From Ampullaceana balthica (Eukaryota > Mollusca > Gastropoda > Lymnaeidae): a stretch of DNA of 64,000 nucleotides. The DNA is taken from NCBI GenBank assembly GCA_944989445.1, contig CALYLW010000037.1, positions 460,501 through 524,500 of the forward strand, in the 5' to 3' direction. Positions 25,255-36,690 of the stretch are shown in pieces; within the stretch, counting starts at the first letter, position 1, and each line of letters opens with the position of its first letter. A program made the position numbers and the translations under genes. The notes under the pieces were generated by a model. It saw nothing but the letters and a program-made list of their open reading frames with translations, did not search any database and had not been told where the DNA came from.

Positions 25255-27504
25255 AAAAATAATTCCAGGACTGTCCGACCATGACCATGATATTGTTAGG
25301 GTCAACAATACAATAAAAACTAAAATTAATAAGATACCTAGAAGAATAATCTATCTTTGGAATAAATGTAATTCAATAAAACTACGCCAATCAGCGGCTA
25401 ACTTCCAACAAACTTTCCTAAGTAAATTTAACACAAATAGCCCAGTAGAAGAAATTTGGAAAGATATAAAAACAAATTTAAAAACTATAATGGATGAGAA
25501 TGTTCCAACAAAACTAACATCAAATAAAATTAACAAATGCTGGTTCAATTCTAGATTGAAAAAGCTATGCAAACAAAAAGAGAACTTATTTAAGAAATAT
25601 AAAGCTACCTATTCATATAGGATACACAAAAAATACTTAAAGATTAAACACTTGACACAAAAACTTAGTCGGAACCTCCAAAATGAATATATAAACAATG
25701 TAATTACCAAAGATAACAATAAAAACTTATGGTCCTTTATCAAATCTAAAAAAATGGAACCTTCAGGAATAGCCACACTAAAAGGCTCAAATAATAAAAC
25801 CTATAATGATAATGAAACTAAAGCTAATATCCTTAAAACATATTTTGCATCATCTTTTTCTGCCTCATGCGACAAAGAAGTTTTAATAAATTTAAATAAA
25901 ATGGAAGAAATAGGTAACATAACTGTAGATGAGATAGGTATACATTCACTCCTAAAAAACTTTAAAATAAACAAAGCAAGTGGCCCAGATGATTTGCCTG
26001 CAAGGTTATTTAAAAGAACTAAGCAATGAACTGTCCCCAATCCTTGTAGTTCTCTTTCAAGCCTCTCTAAACCAGGGTAAAGTGCCCCAGGATTGGAAAT
26101 TAGCTAATGTAACTCCACTCTTTAAGAAAGGGGATAAATCAGACCCTGGTAATTACAGGCCTGTATCACTTACTAGTATCACCTGTAAATTACTAGAACA
26201 CATAATATATACATTAGTAGATTAGTTAACCACCTTGACAAATATAATGCCCTATGCCCACATCAACACGGCTTTAGAAAAAACAGATCATGTGAAACAC
26301 AATTAATAGGTTTAATAGATGAACTATCAAAAGGCTTAGACAAAAATGATCAAATAGATACAATATTACTAGACTTCTCAAAAGCATTTGACAAAGTTCA
26401 CCACCTTAGTTTACTTAAAAAACTTAACTACTTTGGAATCTCAGGTTCCTTACATCACTGGATCCAAGACTTTTTTTGGGCAGGGAGCAAACTGTAATAA
26501 TTAATGGATCTAAATCTGCACCAATAAAGGTTAACTCAGGAGTTCCACAAGGAACTGTGCTAGGTCCCTTACTCTTTTTAATGTATATAAATGATTTACC
26601 CAACAACATCTCAACAGGTACAAAAGTTAGGTTATTTGCTGATGATTGTATAATCTATAGAACAATTAAATCAGAACAAGATAGCAAAATTTTACAAAAA
26701 GACTTAGATGAATTGATAAAATGGGAAACTAACTGGAGTATGTCTTTCCACCCAGAAAAGTGTCAACTGTTAAGAGTAACAAAGAAAAAGAAACAAATAA
26801 ATTCAAAATATTACATTCATGGAAAAGAACTGACCCAAACTAAAGATGCAAAATACTTAGGAATCTTAATAAATTAGAAACTATCATGGAATCCCCATGT
26901 CAATGAAGTTATTAAAAAATCAAACAAAACCTTAGGCTTTATAAAAAGAAACTTTAACAAATGTAATAGAGATATAAAACTAAAATGCTACCTCACTTTG
27001 GTGAGACCTGTACTAGAATATGCATCTTCTGTATGGGACCCATCCACCAAAGAAAACATTGATAAACTAGAACAAATTCAAAAAAGAGCTGCCAGATTCA
27101 TTACTGGAGAATATTCAAAACTGACAAGAATAACACCATTAGTTAAATCATTAAACCTTGAAACACTAGAGGATAGAAGAACCAAGAGCAAAGTAGTAAT
27201 CATACATAAAGCAATTAATTCTAATTTAGAAATACAACACAAAGATAACTTAATACAACCCTCAGATAGACATAAAGATAAAAACACCTTTCTTATTCCG
27301 TATGCAAGAACAAACACATACAAGTTTTCCTTCTTCCCGTCCGGAATTCGGGCGTGGAATGGGTTGCCTGAAGAATCCAGGAAAACCAACACTTTATCAA
27401 CATTTAAATCTCTAATAAAAATGCAGGACTAAACACAAACCATAGATAAGCGTAGGACGCAATAATCTTCTGTATAGAAGGAGCGTCTGTAAACAGATAA
27501 GATA
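25255..27504 (+). pseudogene. 5'-truncated CR1/jockey-like LINE with a broken reverse transcriptase
   Basis: The copy begins inside the endonuclease domain (LSDHD-like motif about 25270) and runs through a full reverse transcriptase. Visible motifs are ASGPDDLPARL, GNYRPVSLTS, ILLDFSKAFDKV, SGVPQGTVLGPLLF and the catalytic LFADDCIIY. A maturase-like C-terminus (VRPVLEYASSVWDP, SFFPSGIRAWNGLP) ends at 27432. Frame breaks fall near 26000, 26215 and 26470 (T run), with an in-frame TAG at 26875, so it is dead. The 3' end carries a hairpin and GATAAGATAAG tail. Flanking AGAGACCA copies at 25247-25254 and 27505-27512 are the target duplication. Clade placement between CR1/L2 and jockey is by motif only. 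Confidence 0.85.
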
Positions 27505-27512
27505 AGAGACCA

Positions 27513-28312
27513 GTTGTGGCAGTACAGACCGGTCGGGGGAGACGGTCAGTTGCAAAGTTACGTTACTTACGTACAGTGTGAAGACTGGACGATACTGTGA
27601 CAGAAAGCGTAGAGAGTGGAGTGTGTCCAATACGCTCAGGCTGGACCGAGGTGCGCTTGGATATGAAGAGTGAAGGCTGAGGGGTATACACCATGAAGAA
27701 GACGGACTGAAGTGTGTGGATTCTGGATAATATGAAAACCCACTAGATTATTGTCAATTGTATTTTTCATTCATGTCGAAAATTTGATGTAATTAAACGT
27801 GCTTTGAACGAAAAAAAAACAAAACAGCGTTGCTTACTATTTACAAGTACAAGGTGGTTAATATCTGTGGCCAAGGTGGGCCTTAACCCCCTAGACAACG
27901 ACTCTGCCACAAAGGGGCACCAAAATTATCTTTATTTGAATTTATTGACATAAGACAAAAAGTGCCAAAACTCATATTTACTTGTACGCACGTTTACCTA
28001 TAAGTTCGACATCCTTAGGTCTCGTACCCGGGCGGCGCTTTGCACTTAAAACTGCAAATCAAAGAAAAAAAAGGACTTTACTCAGTTATAAACTTCTTAT
28101 ATAAATATATTAATAAATATAAGTATATTAAATGAAATAAAATTTACCCCCCCCCCAACACAAAATAAAGAAATAAAGCTTGTTGTCGGGTACCAAGGTG
28201 TGTTAATAGTTCCTCATGACTGGATAGTATACAGAAGTTAAAGAAAGACGCAAAGACATAAATCTCAATGTCAAACATACCTTAAACAGTTCATCAAACC
28301 TGATTTTAACCC
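27513..28312. other. Non-coding sequence between two LINE copies
   Basis: The first 300 bp continue the sequence interrupted by the LINE and end with ATTAAACGTGC followed by an A run (27811-27819). That could be the 3' end of an older retrocopy or LTR, but no matching ends were found. The rest is AT-rich with a C run at 28147. Confidence 0.35.
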
Positions 28313-28553
28313 TTTCTTATTCCGTATGCAAGAACAAACACATACAAATTTTCGTTCTTCCCGTCCGGAATTCGGGCGTGGATTGGGTTGCCTGAAGAAT
28401 CCAGGAAAACCAACACTTTATCAACATTTAAATCTCTAATAGAAATGCAGGACTAAACACAAACCATAGATAAGCGTAGGACGCAATAATCTTCTGTATA
28501 GAAGCAGCGTCTGTAAACAGATAAGATAAGATAACGTAAGATAAGATACGATT
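28313..28553 (+). mobile_element. 3' fragment of the same LINE family
   Basis: This matches the last roughly 215 bp of the 25255-27504 LINE (TTCTTATTCCGTATGCAAG through the stop codon, hairpin and GATAA tail) with few differences. The tail is expanded to several GATAA-type units. It is a severely 5'-truncated insertion. Confidence 0.9.
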
Positions 28554-28622
28554 TGTTTACATGCTGCTCCAACTGAAACGAACTCGCTATTTTAGTACAC
28601 TAGAACGCTCTTATGCATTCTC

Positions 28623-29480
28623 TTTAAATCCCTTATATTAACTTCGCGGCCGTCTCTGTCTCTCTCTCTCTCTGTCTTGGGCGGGCGGAAAATTAGAAGT
28701 AAAAAAAAACCCGTAAAAGCAAAGTTTTTGACTATAAATCCCTTATATATGAGACATAACTAACAGTAGGCCCTATTGATTATTTTCAAACATTTACAGA
28801 CTGAATCTGTCTTAACTCAAGTTTGCTTCATAACCCTAAAGGGGGGAGGGGTGGGTGGGAGGGGGAGGGGGAAAAGTCTGGTCACCGATTCGCTTGAGAC
28901 GGGTCAGTGTGCCAAATTTCAGCTCGATGGAATCACGGGAAGTGGGTTATTTTCGACTTTTTTTTTCCGCCCGCCAAGCCCATGAGATGATGAGATGATG
29001 AGATGATAGACGGCCGCGAAGTTAATATAAGGGATTTAAAAATGACCCACTTCCCGTGATCCGATCGAGCTGAAATTTGGCACACTGACCCGTCTGACCT
29101 AACATTGCATCGTATCAAAATTTCAGATCGATCGAACGTACCGTAATTAAATTAATGCATTTTTAGTTTATCCTTATATGAGGTATGTAATTAAAATTCA
29201 CGGTTTGTTATTGTTTTTTTCCCACGTGAAATTTTGAGCTGACGCATTGAGGCGACCCAACGAAGCGACGGGGCGCTTTTGTTTACATTTTACGTGTCAC
29301 TCTGAGCTCGGTCAAGCGAATCAGTGACCAGACTTTTCCCCTCCCCCCTCCCACCCAATCCCCCCCCCCTAGGGTTATGAAGCAAACTTGAGTTAAGACA
29401 GATTCAGTCTGTAAATGTTTGAAAATAATCAATACTGTTAGTTATGTGTCATATATAAGGGATTTATAGTCAAAAACTTT
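28623..29480. repeat. AAATCCCTTATAT repeat family, copy A with an inverted copy nested inside
   Basis: The plus-oriented head at 28623 (AAATCCCTTATATTAACTTC) is interrupted by a minus-oriented copy (about 28730-29037, tail TATAAATCCCTTATATATG to head GTTAATATAAGGGATTT). The plus copy then resumes (ACCCACTTCCCGTGATCC) and ends ATATATAAGGGATTTATAG near 29470. Both copies carry the AGCTGAAATTTGGCACA core and a G/C-run segment. No coding sequence is present and the class is unknown. Confidence 0.65.
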
Positions 29481-29499
29481 GTTTTTACGGGTTTGTTTT

Positions 29500-29770
29500 A
29501 TTACTACGTTTTTATTAACTCGCTTTCGTTGGTGAGGCATTGTCCAAGATGTTTTCAAATCTGCCAACGTAAAATTGAACCATTTCTGATGGTCCTAGAG
29601 ATCTGAAAATTTTACCACAGATAGATCTTGGATGACAATGCATTGTATCAAAATTTCAGATTGATCAAATGTACTGTTATTAAATTATTGAACTTTTATG
29701 TTTATCTATAGTCTATATAAAAGCATCTGTACCGTCGGCTTTTGTTGACATCCGTGAGTTCGCCCCGTGA
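29500..29770 (+). repeat. Related AT-rich repeat with TTTTTATTAACTCGCTTTCG head
   Basis: It shares with the AAATCCCTTATAT family the core TCAAAATTTCAGATTGATC and the motif ATTAAATTA...AGTTTATCT. It differs at the head. Copies recur at 30.25, 35.64 and 52.6 kb. Confidence 0.55.
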
Positions 29771-29891
29771 CCACATCACAATGTTTTTAAAACGTTGGGC
29801 GGGCGCTTGTGAGGTGTTTGGTAAAATAAATAGAGGTAAAAAAACTATTTTTAAAAACCAGGTTGTTAGAAGTGGACTAAAAAGAATAAAA

Positions 29892-30241
29892 TAAATAGAA
29901 GTAAAAAAAAGATTTAAAAAAACCACGTTTTTATAAGCGGACTAAAAAGAAGAAAATAATTTAAAACTTATTAGTTCAAGTACTTCGATTTAATATGACT
30001 AAAAACGTTGGGCGGGTGTTTGGTATAAAAATTAAAGATTTCTAATGTAGAAGGAAAAAGAGAGATCTATAAGTGAGAGAATGAGTGAACCGCATATGTT
30101 AAACCTCATAAGCGCCCGCCCCACGTTTTTAGTCATATTAAATCGAAGTACTTGAACTAATAAGTTTCAAATTATTTTCTTCTTTTTAGTCCGCTTATAA
30201 AAACGTGGTTTTTAAAAATCTTTTTTTTACTTCTATTTATT
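29892..30241. repeat. Long fold-back inverted repeat (about 125-bp arms, about 96-bp loop)
   Basis: The left arm contains CACGTTTTTATAAGCGGACT, AAGAAGAAAATAATTT and AGTACTTCGATTTAATATGA. The right arm (30114-30241) carries their reverse complements almost perfectly. The same structure recurs at 52268-52620, so it is a mobile fold-back unit and not a one-off. Confidence 0.8.
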
Positions 30242-30244
30242 ACA

Positions 30245-30885
30245 CGCTTTTATTTAAGTCACAATGTTTGTATGTTGTATCCTTCCTTCAAATCTTGAAA
30301 CGTAAAATTAAACCACTTCTGATGGACCTAGAGATCTCAAAATTTTACCACAGATAGATCTTGGATGACAATGCATTGTATCAAAATTTCAGATCGATCG
30401 AATGTACCGTAATGAAATTAATCAATTTTTAGTTTATCTCTATTTATCACTATTTCGAATGTATTGTCGTCTGCTAGGGTTGACCTCCACGGCTCACTGG
30501 TTTCACTCTAGCCCTAGTAAATTCCCGTGTTTACATCAAGGTCAGGGGAAATCAGCGCGTTTCAGTCTGTAAATGTTTGTAAATAAAAGCGTGTCCTTTT
30601 TAAAAAAAGATTTTTTTACATTTTACTTATTTACTAGTCTTATATTAGCTTGCTTTGTAAGTTTAATCGGAACCGTCCGTCCAACTATTTGTTTATAATT
30701 TTTTCACGTGCCAATTCACGCGATGACGCCGACCGTCACTGTTCACACCCCCTATCGTCCCTGCGCCCAGGGGAGATAAAAACCAGGGGAGATAATTCTT
30801 TTTCAGTCTGTAAATATCGCGTTTGAACATAATCACTACTTTTAGTTATGTCTCATATATAAGGGATTTATAGTCAAAAGGTAAG
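30245..30885 (+). repeat. Further partial copies of the AT-rich repeat superfamily
   Basis: The core words CTAGAGATCTCAAAATTTTA, CAGATCGATCGAATGTACC and the tail CATATATAAGGGATTTATAG are present. The pieces look rearranged, with a GC-richer unique segment in between. Confidence 0.5.
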
Positions 30886-31537
30886 CTGGCTTTGCATTAA
30901 CTGTAAAATGCGTAGACTAAAAAGTATAAAATTAGTGCATTTTTAATATAAGACTAGTTTTTAAAAAGTGTTTTTAAGGTTAATTATTTCCATGTGCACA
31001 CACCATTGGAAAGAACTAATTTCTGCTACAGGCAAGGCATTAAACAGACTACCTACCGGATAAAACATATGGACCTCACTATGGAGCCCATTTGAGGTTA
31101 TTTTGGAAGCTGTGGAAAAACTGACGGAGACAGACGAAAAGCTAAACGCACGAAAAGACGCAGGAACTTTGCTAGTCACAAGTCACAATGACATATTTTT
31201 TTCTTTTCTAAATATTGTTGCCCTTTGGAAACATGTCTGTACCATCTGGAAACGTGAAATTATTGAAGTCAATAATGCCTAGAATTATTTTCACAATTAC
31301 AATGCTAAAAATGCTTTGCACAATCTACTCAGAGAAACTATTGGAATACCTAGAGAATGTTTTCACATAGGCTAAAATTATATTTGAAGACCTTATCGTT
31401 GCAATCGAACATTCCAGTTAAAGAACGAGAGCGAGCAAACGTTTTGCGATCAAAGCGAATATATAACCATGTAATTGTGTGTGTTTGTTGTGATATGAAT
31501 GTTAATTTAATACTTATAAGTATGTTATTTCTTTCAT
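30886..31537. other. No gene or structure recognised
   Basis: The stretch is AT-rich with short frames only (up to 72 residues), none with a recognisable domain. Confidence 0.4.
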
Positions 31538-31622
31538 GTAAAGCGCTGTGAGCCCAGTTCCTTACTGGGATACAACGCTATATAAATAATCAATTTATTA
31601 TTATTATTATTATCCAGAAAAA
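31538..31622 (+). repeat. SINE/LINE-like 3' end with ATT repeat tail
   Basis: GTAAAGCGCTGTGAGCCCAG, then ACAACGCTATATAAATAATC and a TTATTATTATT run, resembles the 3' end of widespread CR1/L2-linked SINEs. The body upstream is not recognisable. Confidence 0.4.
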
Positions 31623-32179
31623 CAGCCGAGACGAAAGTTGTATTCTTCAAAAGCTTAGGTTACTGTGGAAATTCACGTGATGTTTTGGCAGTTTATGAAT
31701 TTGGAAAACAAATACGATTTTCGTGCACCAACGTATCTACTAGACTTTCGAATTTCCCTTTCAAATTAAAGTATTTAAATTCAAAATATCTCACACAACA
31801 TTATCAATTAAGGATTATATTATATCCGTATCTACTAGACTTTCGAATGTATTTTTCAAATTGAAGGTATTTACATTCAAAATATCTCACATAACATTGT
31901 CAAGCAAGGATTATTTTATATCATTGGTTAAAAAAAAATAATTCAAGCCCACCTGATTATTTTCAAGTTTATTAAGATATTTAGGCTGGAAGTAATCCTT
32001 CCTTACATAGTATCATTAATTCGAATTTTGCTTACAACTTTCATAAGTAATGAAAGCCGGGAGAGAAGATCTCAAACATTAAATCAATAAGATAAGACAA
32101 TATTTTTTTTAAAAAATAGTTACGATTAATAATGAATACCCCAAAATTGACTAGTCTATACCTATATTTTGGGTATTGA
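31623..32179. other. No gene seen; a local imperfect duplication
   Basis: Two near-identical segments about 105 bp apart (around 31728 and 31830) both contain TATCTACTAGACTTTCGAAT and an ATTCAAAATATCTCACA word. Nothing coding is visible. Confidence 0.45.
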
Positions 32180-32424
32180 GCATGGCGTAGCTGACAATAT
32201 TGATACATCAATGATTGTGCTATGAGGAAAAGCAGAAAACTTCTATTTTATTTTTAAAAAATGACCGCGTTTCTATTTATTTCTAACATAAAAATGTATA
32301 GTGTATTTGCTAATACTTTCTAATAAAAATTTATGTTTTCTTAAACGCATATTTAGACAAAATTTTAGGGGGGGGGGCAAACCAGGGTTTTCCCCGTATG
32401 GCACATACCCACGCTACGCCGCTG
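32180..32424. mobile_element. Probable MITE with GGCGTAGC termini
   Basis: The left GCATGGCGTAGCTGAC and right CACGCTACGCCGCTG form a short inverted repeat. No 8-bp duplication is evident, so the exact borders are uncertain. Confidence 0.4.
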
Positions 32425-33142
32425 TTGAAGACGTAACACTCGTTAAAACCAACGTATTTTCGGATCTGTAGTTTCATTTTAACCACTCCCCCACTAGTTA
32501 TCTTTGAAGGTAAATAAGACTGAACAAGGTTAATTATGAATAAACCAAATGATGATAACCCATGTGGCAACGTAAATAATTCATCAAAATTTGAGAAGCT
32601 TTGACGTATATATAGGTAGCAAATGGTTTACTATCGTGTCAGTCTAAAAATAAAGCTCAAATTTATTGTTTTCATTGCACAATTTGTTTGTGTATTTTGT
32701 ATTTTAGGTAGCCAATGACAATATTCATTGACAGCAACAATTTGTCGGTGTAAAATGTTTACCATTGAAAATAGCTACGATAAAGTGTATAAGTTATTGC
32801 AAACAGTGATCATCTAGAACAAGAAAACATTGAATTCATTTGCCAAGCAAACAATCAGGTCATAGGGTACGCTGCGAACCGACAATAACAAAGTTAACAC
32901 CCAATAAATATTGCGCTGTTGCGGTACTTCAAGGCCTCATTGACGGGGTTTCCCACATTAATATTCAGTTGCAGAATGTGAAGATCCTTCACGCCTAAGT
33001 GGGACTAGGGCGGTTTTTGTGCCCACCCCCACTCGCAATGAAAGTCATATATTTTGGTACAACGATATGATCCAGTGGCGCTTTGAGACAATGTTGCTAC
33101 TCGGTGGGCTGTCAGTTTGTTGCCATCCATGAAACATGTAGT
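32425..33142. other. No gene recognised
   Basis: Mixed AT-rich sequence without a convincing open frame or repeat. Confidence 0.35.
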
Positions 33143-33519
33143 CAGAAGCGTCACTAGTGTTGAAGTCAAGCATGTTGTCACCCCCATAGACCTCCCCAAA
33201 GTCTGTCAGTGCGGTAGCTCATGTTGTAACCCCCATAGACCTCCCCAAAGTCTACCAGTGCGGTAGCTCATGTTGTCAGCCCCATAGACCTCCCCAAAGT
33301 CTGTCAGTGTGGTATCTCATGTTGTCAGCCCCATAGACCTCCCCAAAGTCTGTCAGTGCGGTAGCTCATGTTGTCACCCCCATAGACCTCCCCAAAGTCT
33401 GTCAGTGCCAAATAAAGGGAACATACATAATTTTACATTTTGGTTTCTACTCCTTTTGATGGTGTCACCCATTGCGAACCGCACCCCCGCACCTTCAGTG
33501 ACGGCCAGTGACGCCTCTG
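33143..33519. mobile_element. hAT MITE (377 bp) carrying a 49-bp minisatellite
   Basis: The ends CAGAAGCGTCACTAG and CAGTGACGCCTCTG are inverted repeats. The duplication CATGTAGT is perfect at 33135-33142 and 33520-33527. Most of the interior is a 49-bp tandem array. A sibling at 55142-55565 lacks the expansion. Short open frames running across the array on both strands are repeat artefacts. Confidence 0.8.
33174..33408. repeat. 49-bp minisatellite, about 4.8 units
   Basis: Units start at 33174, 33223, 33272, 33321 and 33370. Each holds CCCATAGACCTCCCCAAAGT followed by CAGTGCGGTAGCTCATG, with a few substitutions between units. Confidence 0.9.
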
Positions 33520-33527
33520 CATGTAGT

Positions 33528-34767
33528 GCTTTATGCAAGTGAAACCTGGAAAAAATTATCATGAGTTAAGCATGAATGCCCACAGCCACACGAAGTTTTA
33601 TTTTTATCTAAACTTAATTGCTAATAGCACCAATCGTATTTCGGCCCCATGGCTTTGAACATTTGAAAAGGCCTTTAAGATCAGAAAAAGGGGGGGGGGA
33701 ATATACCTTTGGCAGCGAATGGTCCAGAGCTACACAATGCACCAGCATCTAAGCCCCGCCTCCACAACAAAATGTAGATAAATTCAAAATGGAACATTAA
33801 GATTAATTTGCATGGGTCTTCCGCAAGATTTCGTAATTCTAGGTGTATTTTATTTAGCAATAGAGAGTTCTGTGGAATTCAAGTGTTCATGGATATGATG
33901 CACCTCCGCCCCAACACACTACAAACATTTAAAACACAATGCGAGACTAGACCTGGCTATTTTTCTGCAAATCTTTTGTTTTTATTTATCACTCATTAAA
34001 AATCAGAACTTTTAATATTTATTGACATTTATAAAAAACAATGATATAACTCGATGTAGCCCTAGGGATCTCATCCATTTGATAACGAAGAGAAACTAAA
34101 TTTTTATGACAGACATGCACAGTTCAAGATCCAGCAGAATAAAAACAATGGTCTCATACTGCTGTAATAATATTATAAACTAGGATTCAAGGATGCCGCC
34201 CCAGAATTCGCTTACAGTGGGGTAAGTAAACCAGAAAAAAAATCATGTATAGTAAAATTGAAGACGCCCTCGCAAGTCAATTAAATTGCCATAAAACTTA
34301 AAATGCCAGCTTTATTCCACATTGGACAAACGAAAATTTATTTAAATCACAACAATGGCTGAAAATGGGACCAACATTAAAAAGTTGGTATAAAAGTTTT
34401 CCCAACGCAATACCAGTTTGCACGAGATGCGATCGGATTTAAACAGTTCCTTCGCGGTCTTCCAGACCAGTTTATAGGGTCGTAGATGCGCACAATAACT
34501 GTACTCACTTTCCTACCATCGACAAGGGGAGAGCTGCCTTCATCAGTTCTTAGAAAAAATATGTGTTCCTGGGCAAATGGCTACTGACAAAAGATATTAG
34601 TGACCTGAGAGAGGACCTGATGTCATTCATCACCTCACAACAAAAGCCAGTCGATACCAGAACCGAGGAGGGCGGAGTTCAGATGTTTCATGTATAACAG
34701 GATCCGCGACCACCTCTCAAAAATTTTCCCAATACGAGACTGAGAAGATTTGTCGGGGGTCCTTATA
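33528..34767. other. No gene recognised
   Basis: Only short frames occur (up to 63 residues). There is no structural RNA or repeat that I can name. Confidence 0.35.
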
Positions 34768-35320
34768 ATTTTTAAATCCCTTATATTAACTTCGAAATCG
34801 TGTCTCTCTCTATCTCTCTGCCTTCATCTCTTCGTCGGGCGGAAAAACAAAAATAAAAATGACCCACTTCCCGTGATGCATGCCATCGAGCTGAAATTTG
34901 GCACATAGACTTGTGTCACCTAACAATGCATCGTATCAAAATTTCAGAACGATCGAACGTACCGTAATTAAATTAATTGCATTTTTAGTTTATCTCTATA
35001 CGACATATGTAAATCAATTTCACGGTTTGTTATTGTTTTTTTTTCACGTGACAGTTCAGTTCGCGCGTTGACGCCACATCGTCGATGTACCGGCGTGCTT
35101 TTGTTTACATTTTACGTGTCACGCTGAGCTCGGTCCAGCGATCGATGACCAGACCTTTCCCCTCTCCCACCCCCCCCCCGGGTTATAAAGGAAAGGGGAA
35201 TTAATACAGATTCAGTCTGTAAATGTTTGTCGCGTTTGAACATAATCAATACTGTTAGTTATGTCTCATATATAAGGGATTTATAGTCAAAAACTTTGTT
35301 TTTACGGGTTTGTTTTATTA
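34768..35320 (+). repeat. AAATCCCTTATAT repeat family, copy B (most complete)
   Basis: It runs from TTTTTAAATCCCTTATATTA to ATATATAAGGGATTTATAG plus a conserved TCAAAAACTTTGTTTTTACG extension. It contains the GACCCACTTCCCGTGAT block, the GATCGAACGTACCGTAATT core, a C run and CAGATTCAGTCTGTAAATG. It is uninterrupted, so it is the best reference for family length. Confidence 0.65.
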
Positions 35321-35635
35321 AAAACTAAATCGGGGTCGCTTTAGTGAAACACGGCAACTTAGTCCGAACACAAAGAATGGGTGTTTTGAATGTACCAAAA
35401 GCAATTTGCAATGCTGACACCCAGTTCAGTTCTCATTAGATACGAACGATGCAGTTTTTTTGCATGATTCAGAAACAAATGAAATTAATTTTATCTCGTT
35501 TCCTTACATCTTGAGTCACCAATTGGCTCATTTGCGACTTAAACTTAGCGATTAGTGACAAGAGTTAGCCACGGACATCAATAATTAAACGTATACACGA
35601 TTTATCAACAGAAGGTGTGAGATCTCATTAGCACG

Positions 35636-36190
35636 TTTTTTATTACCCCGTTTTTATTAACTTGCTTTCGTGTCTGTCTGTCCGAAATTTTTTCAAATTT
35701 GCCAACGTAAAATGAAACCATTTCTGATGGTCATAGAGAGCTCAAAATTTTATCACAGATAGATCTTGGATGGCAATACATTGTACCAAAATTTCAGATC
35801 GATCGAATGTACGTAATTAAATTAATGTATTTTTAGTGTATCTCTATATAAGCATCTGTATCCGTCTGCCGTTGTTTGATTTGAAGTGCCGAGTTCACCC
35901 CGTGCCTCATCCCCTTGGTATTAAAACGTTGGGTGGGTGCTGATGAGGTGTTTGGTAAAATAAATAGAGGTAAAAAAAAGATTTTTAAATACAACGTTTT
36001 TATTAGTGGACTAAAAAGAATATTATAAATAAAGGTAAAAAGGCATTTTTAAAAACTACGTTTTTATAAGTGGACTAAAAAGAAGAAAATAATGTAAAAC
36101 TTATACATTCAAGTCCTTTAATTTAATAAGACTAAAAACGTTGGGCGGGCGCTATTGAGGTTTTACATATGCAGTTCACTCATTGTCTCA
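35636..36190 (+). repeat. Related repeat plus a single fold-back arm
   Basis: The head TTTTATTAACTTGCTTTCGT and the core AGATCGATCGAATGTACG are followed by one arm of the fold-back unit (TTATAAGTGGACTAAAAAGA, AAAACGTTGGGCGGGCGC) and its loop. The opposite arm is missing. Confidence 0.6.
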
Positions 36191-36616
36191 CTTATAGTTC
36201 TCCATTTAACTTTTATACCAAAGACCTGATTTTGGAAAACCGATTATCGATTATGTAACTCCGATTTTAAACCGATTATCGTTTTATAGCTGACTTCATA
36301 GAAGTTAGGGGTGTACCAAATTTCGCCTGCAAATGCCTCGAAACCAACAATGAGTTTGCAGTCAAACCGACGTTCACTCGCGTTGTTTTGATTTCTTCGT
36401 GCTGTTGTTTGATTCCGTTCTTTCTCCACTTTCATTAGACTCTCCATGAGCAAGTCTGAGGCGTATGGTACGCCGCGGGGCGTCTAGTATATATAATTTA
36501 CCAAAGCGAGTATGTGCAAACAAGCATGACGAATGACCCTCGCTGGGGTCGACCAATGCCTCGAAACAAACAATGGTTCTTGCGTTCACTTGCGTTGTGC
36601 TTTTACAGATTTGCAT
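36191..36616. other. No gene recognised; two imperfect repeats
   Basis: The two short minus-strand frames here share similar words around 36330-36360 and 36550-36600 (ATGCCTCGAAAC, CAACAATG, GCGTTCACT). This suggests a local duplication and not a gene. Confidence 0.35.
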
Positions 36617-36690
36617 GACATTCGTAGTGTAGTGGTTATCACGTCCGCCTTACACGGGAAAGATCATGTGTTCAAATACCAGCATAAACA
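36617..36690 (+). tRNA. Degenerate tRNA-Val-like sequence (TAC anticodon position), pseudogene or SINE head
   Basis: CGTAGTGTAGTGGTTATCAC and GTCCGCCTTACACGGGAAAG match the D-arm and anticodon region of animal tRNA-Val. The T-arm reads TGTTCAAATACCA. The acceptor and T stems no longer pair well, so a functional tRNA is unlikely. The A run starting after 36690 favours a retroposed tRNA or SINE remnant. Confidence 0.5.

Noticed and set aside
25098..27826. Solo LTR interrupted by the LINE (TGT...ACA)
   Set aside because: No matching short target duplication and no second copy in the window, so an LTR cannot be supported.
27840..27925. Possible tRNA-like sequence on the minus strand
   Set aside because: Some A-box resemblance (GTGGCAGAGTCG) but no B box or cloverleaf could be found.
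33005..33562. Several frames on both strands around 33.0-33.5 kb
   Set aside because: They run through a MITE and its 49-bp minisatellite.
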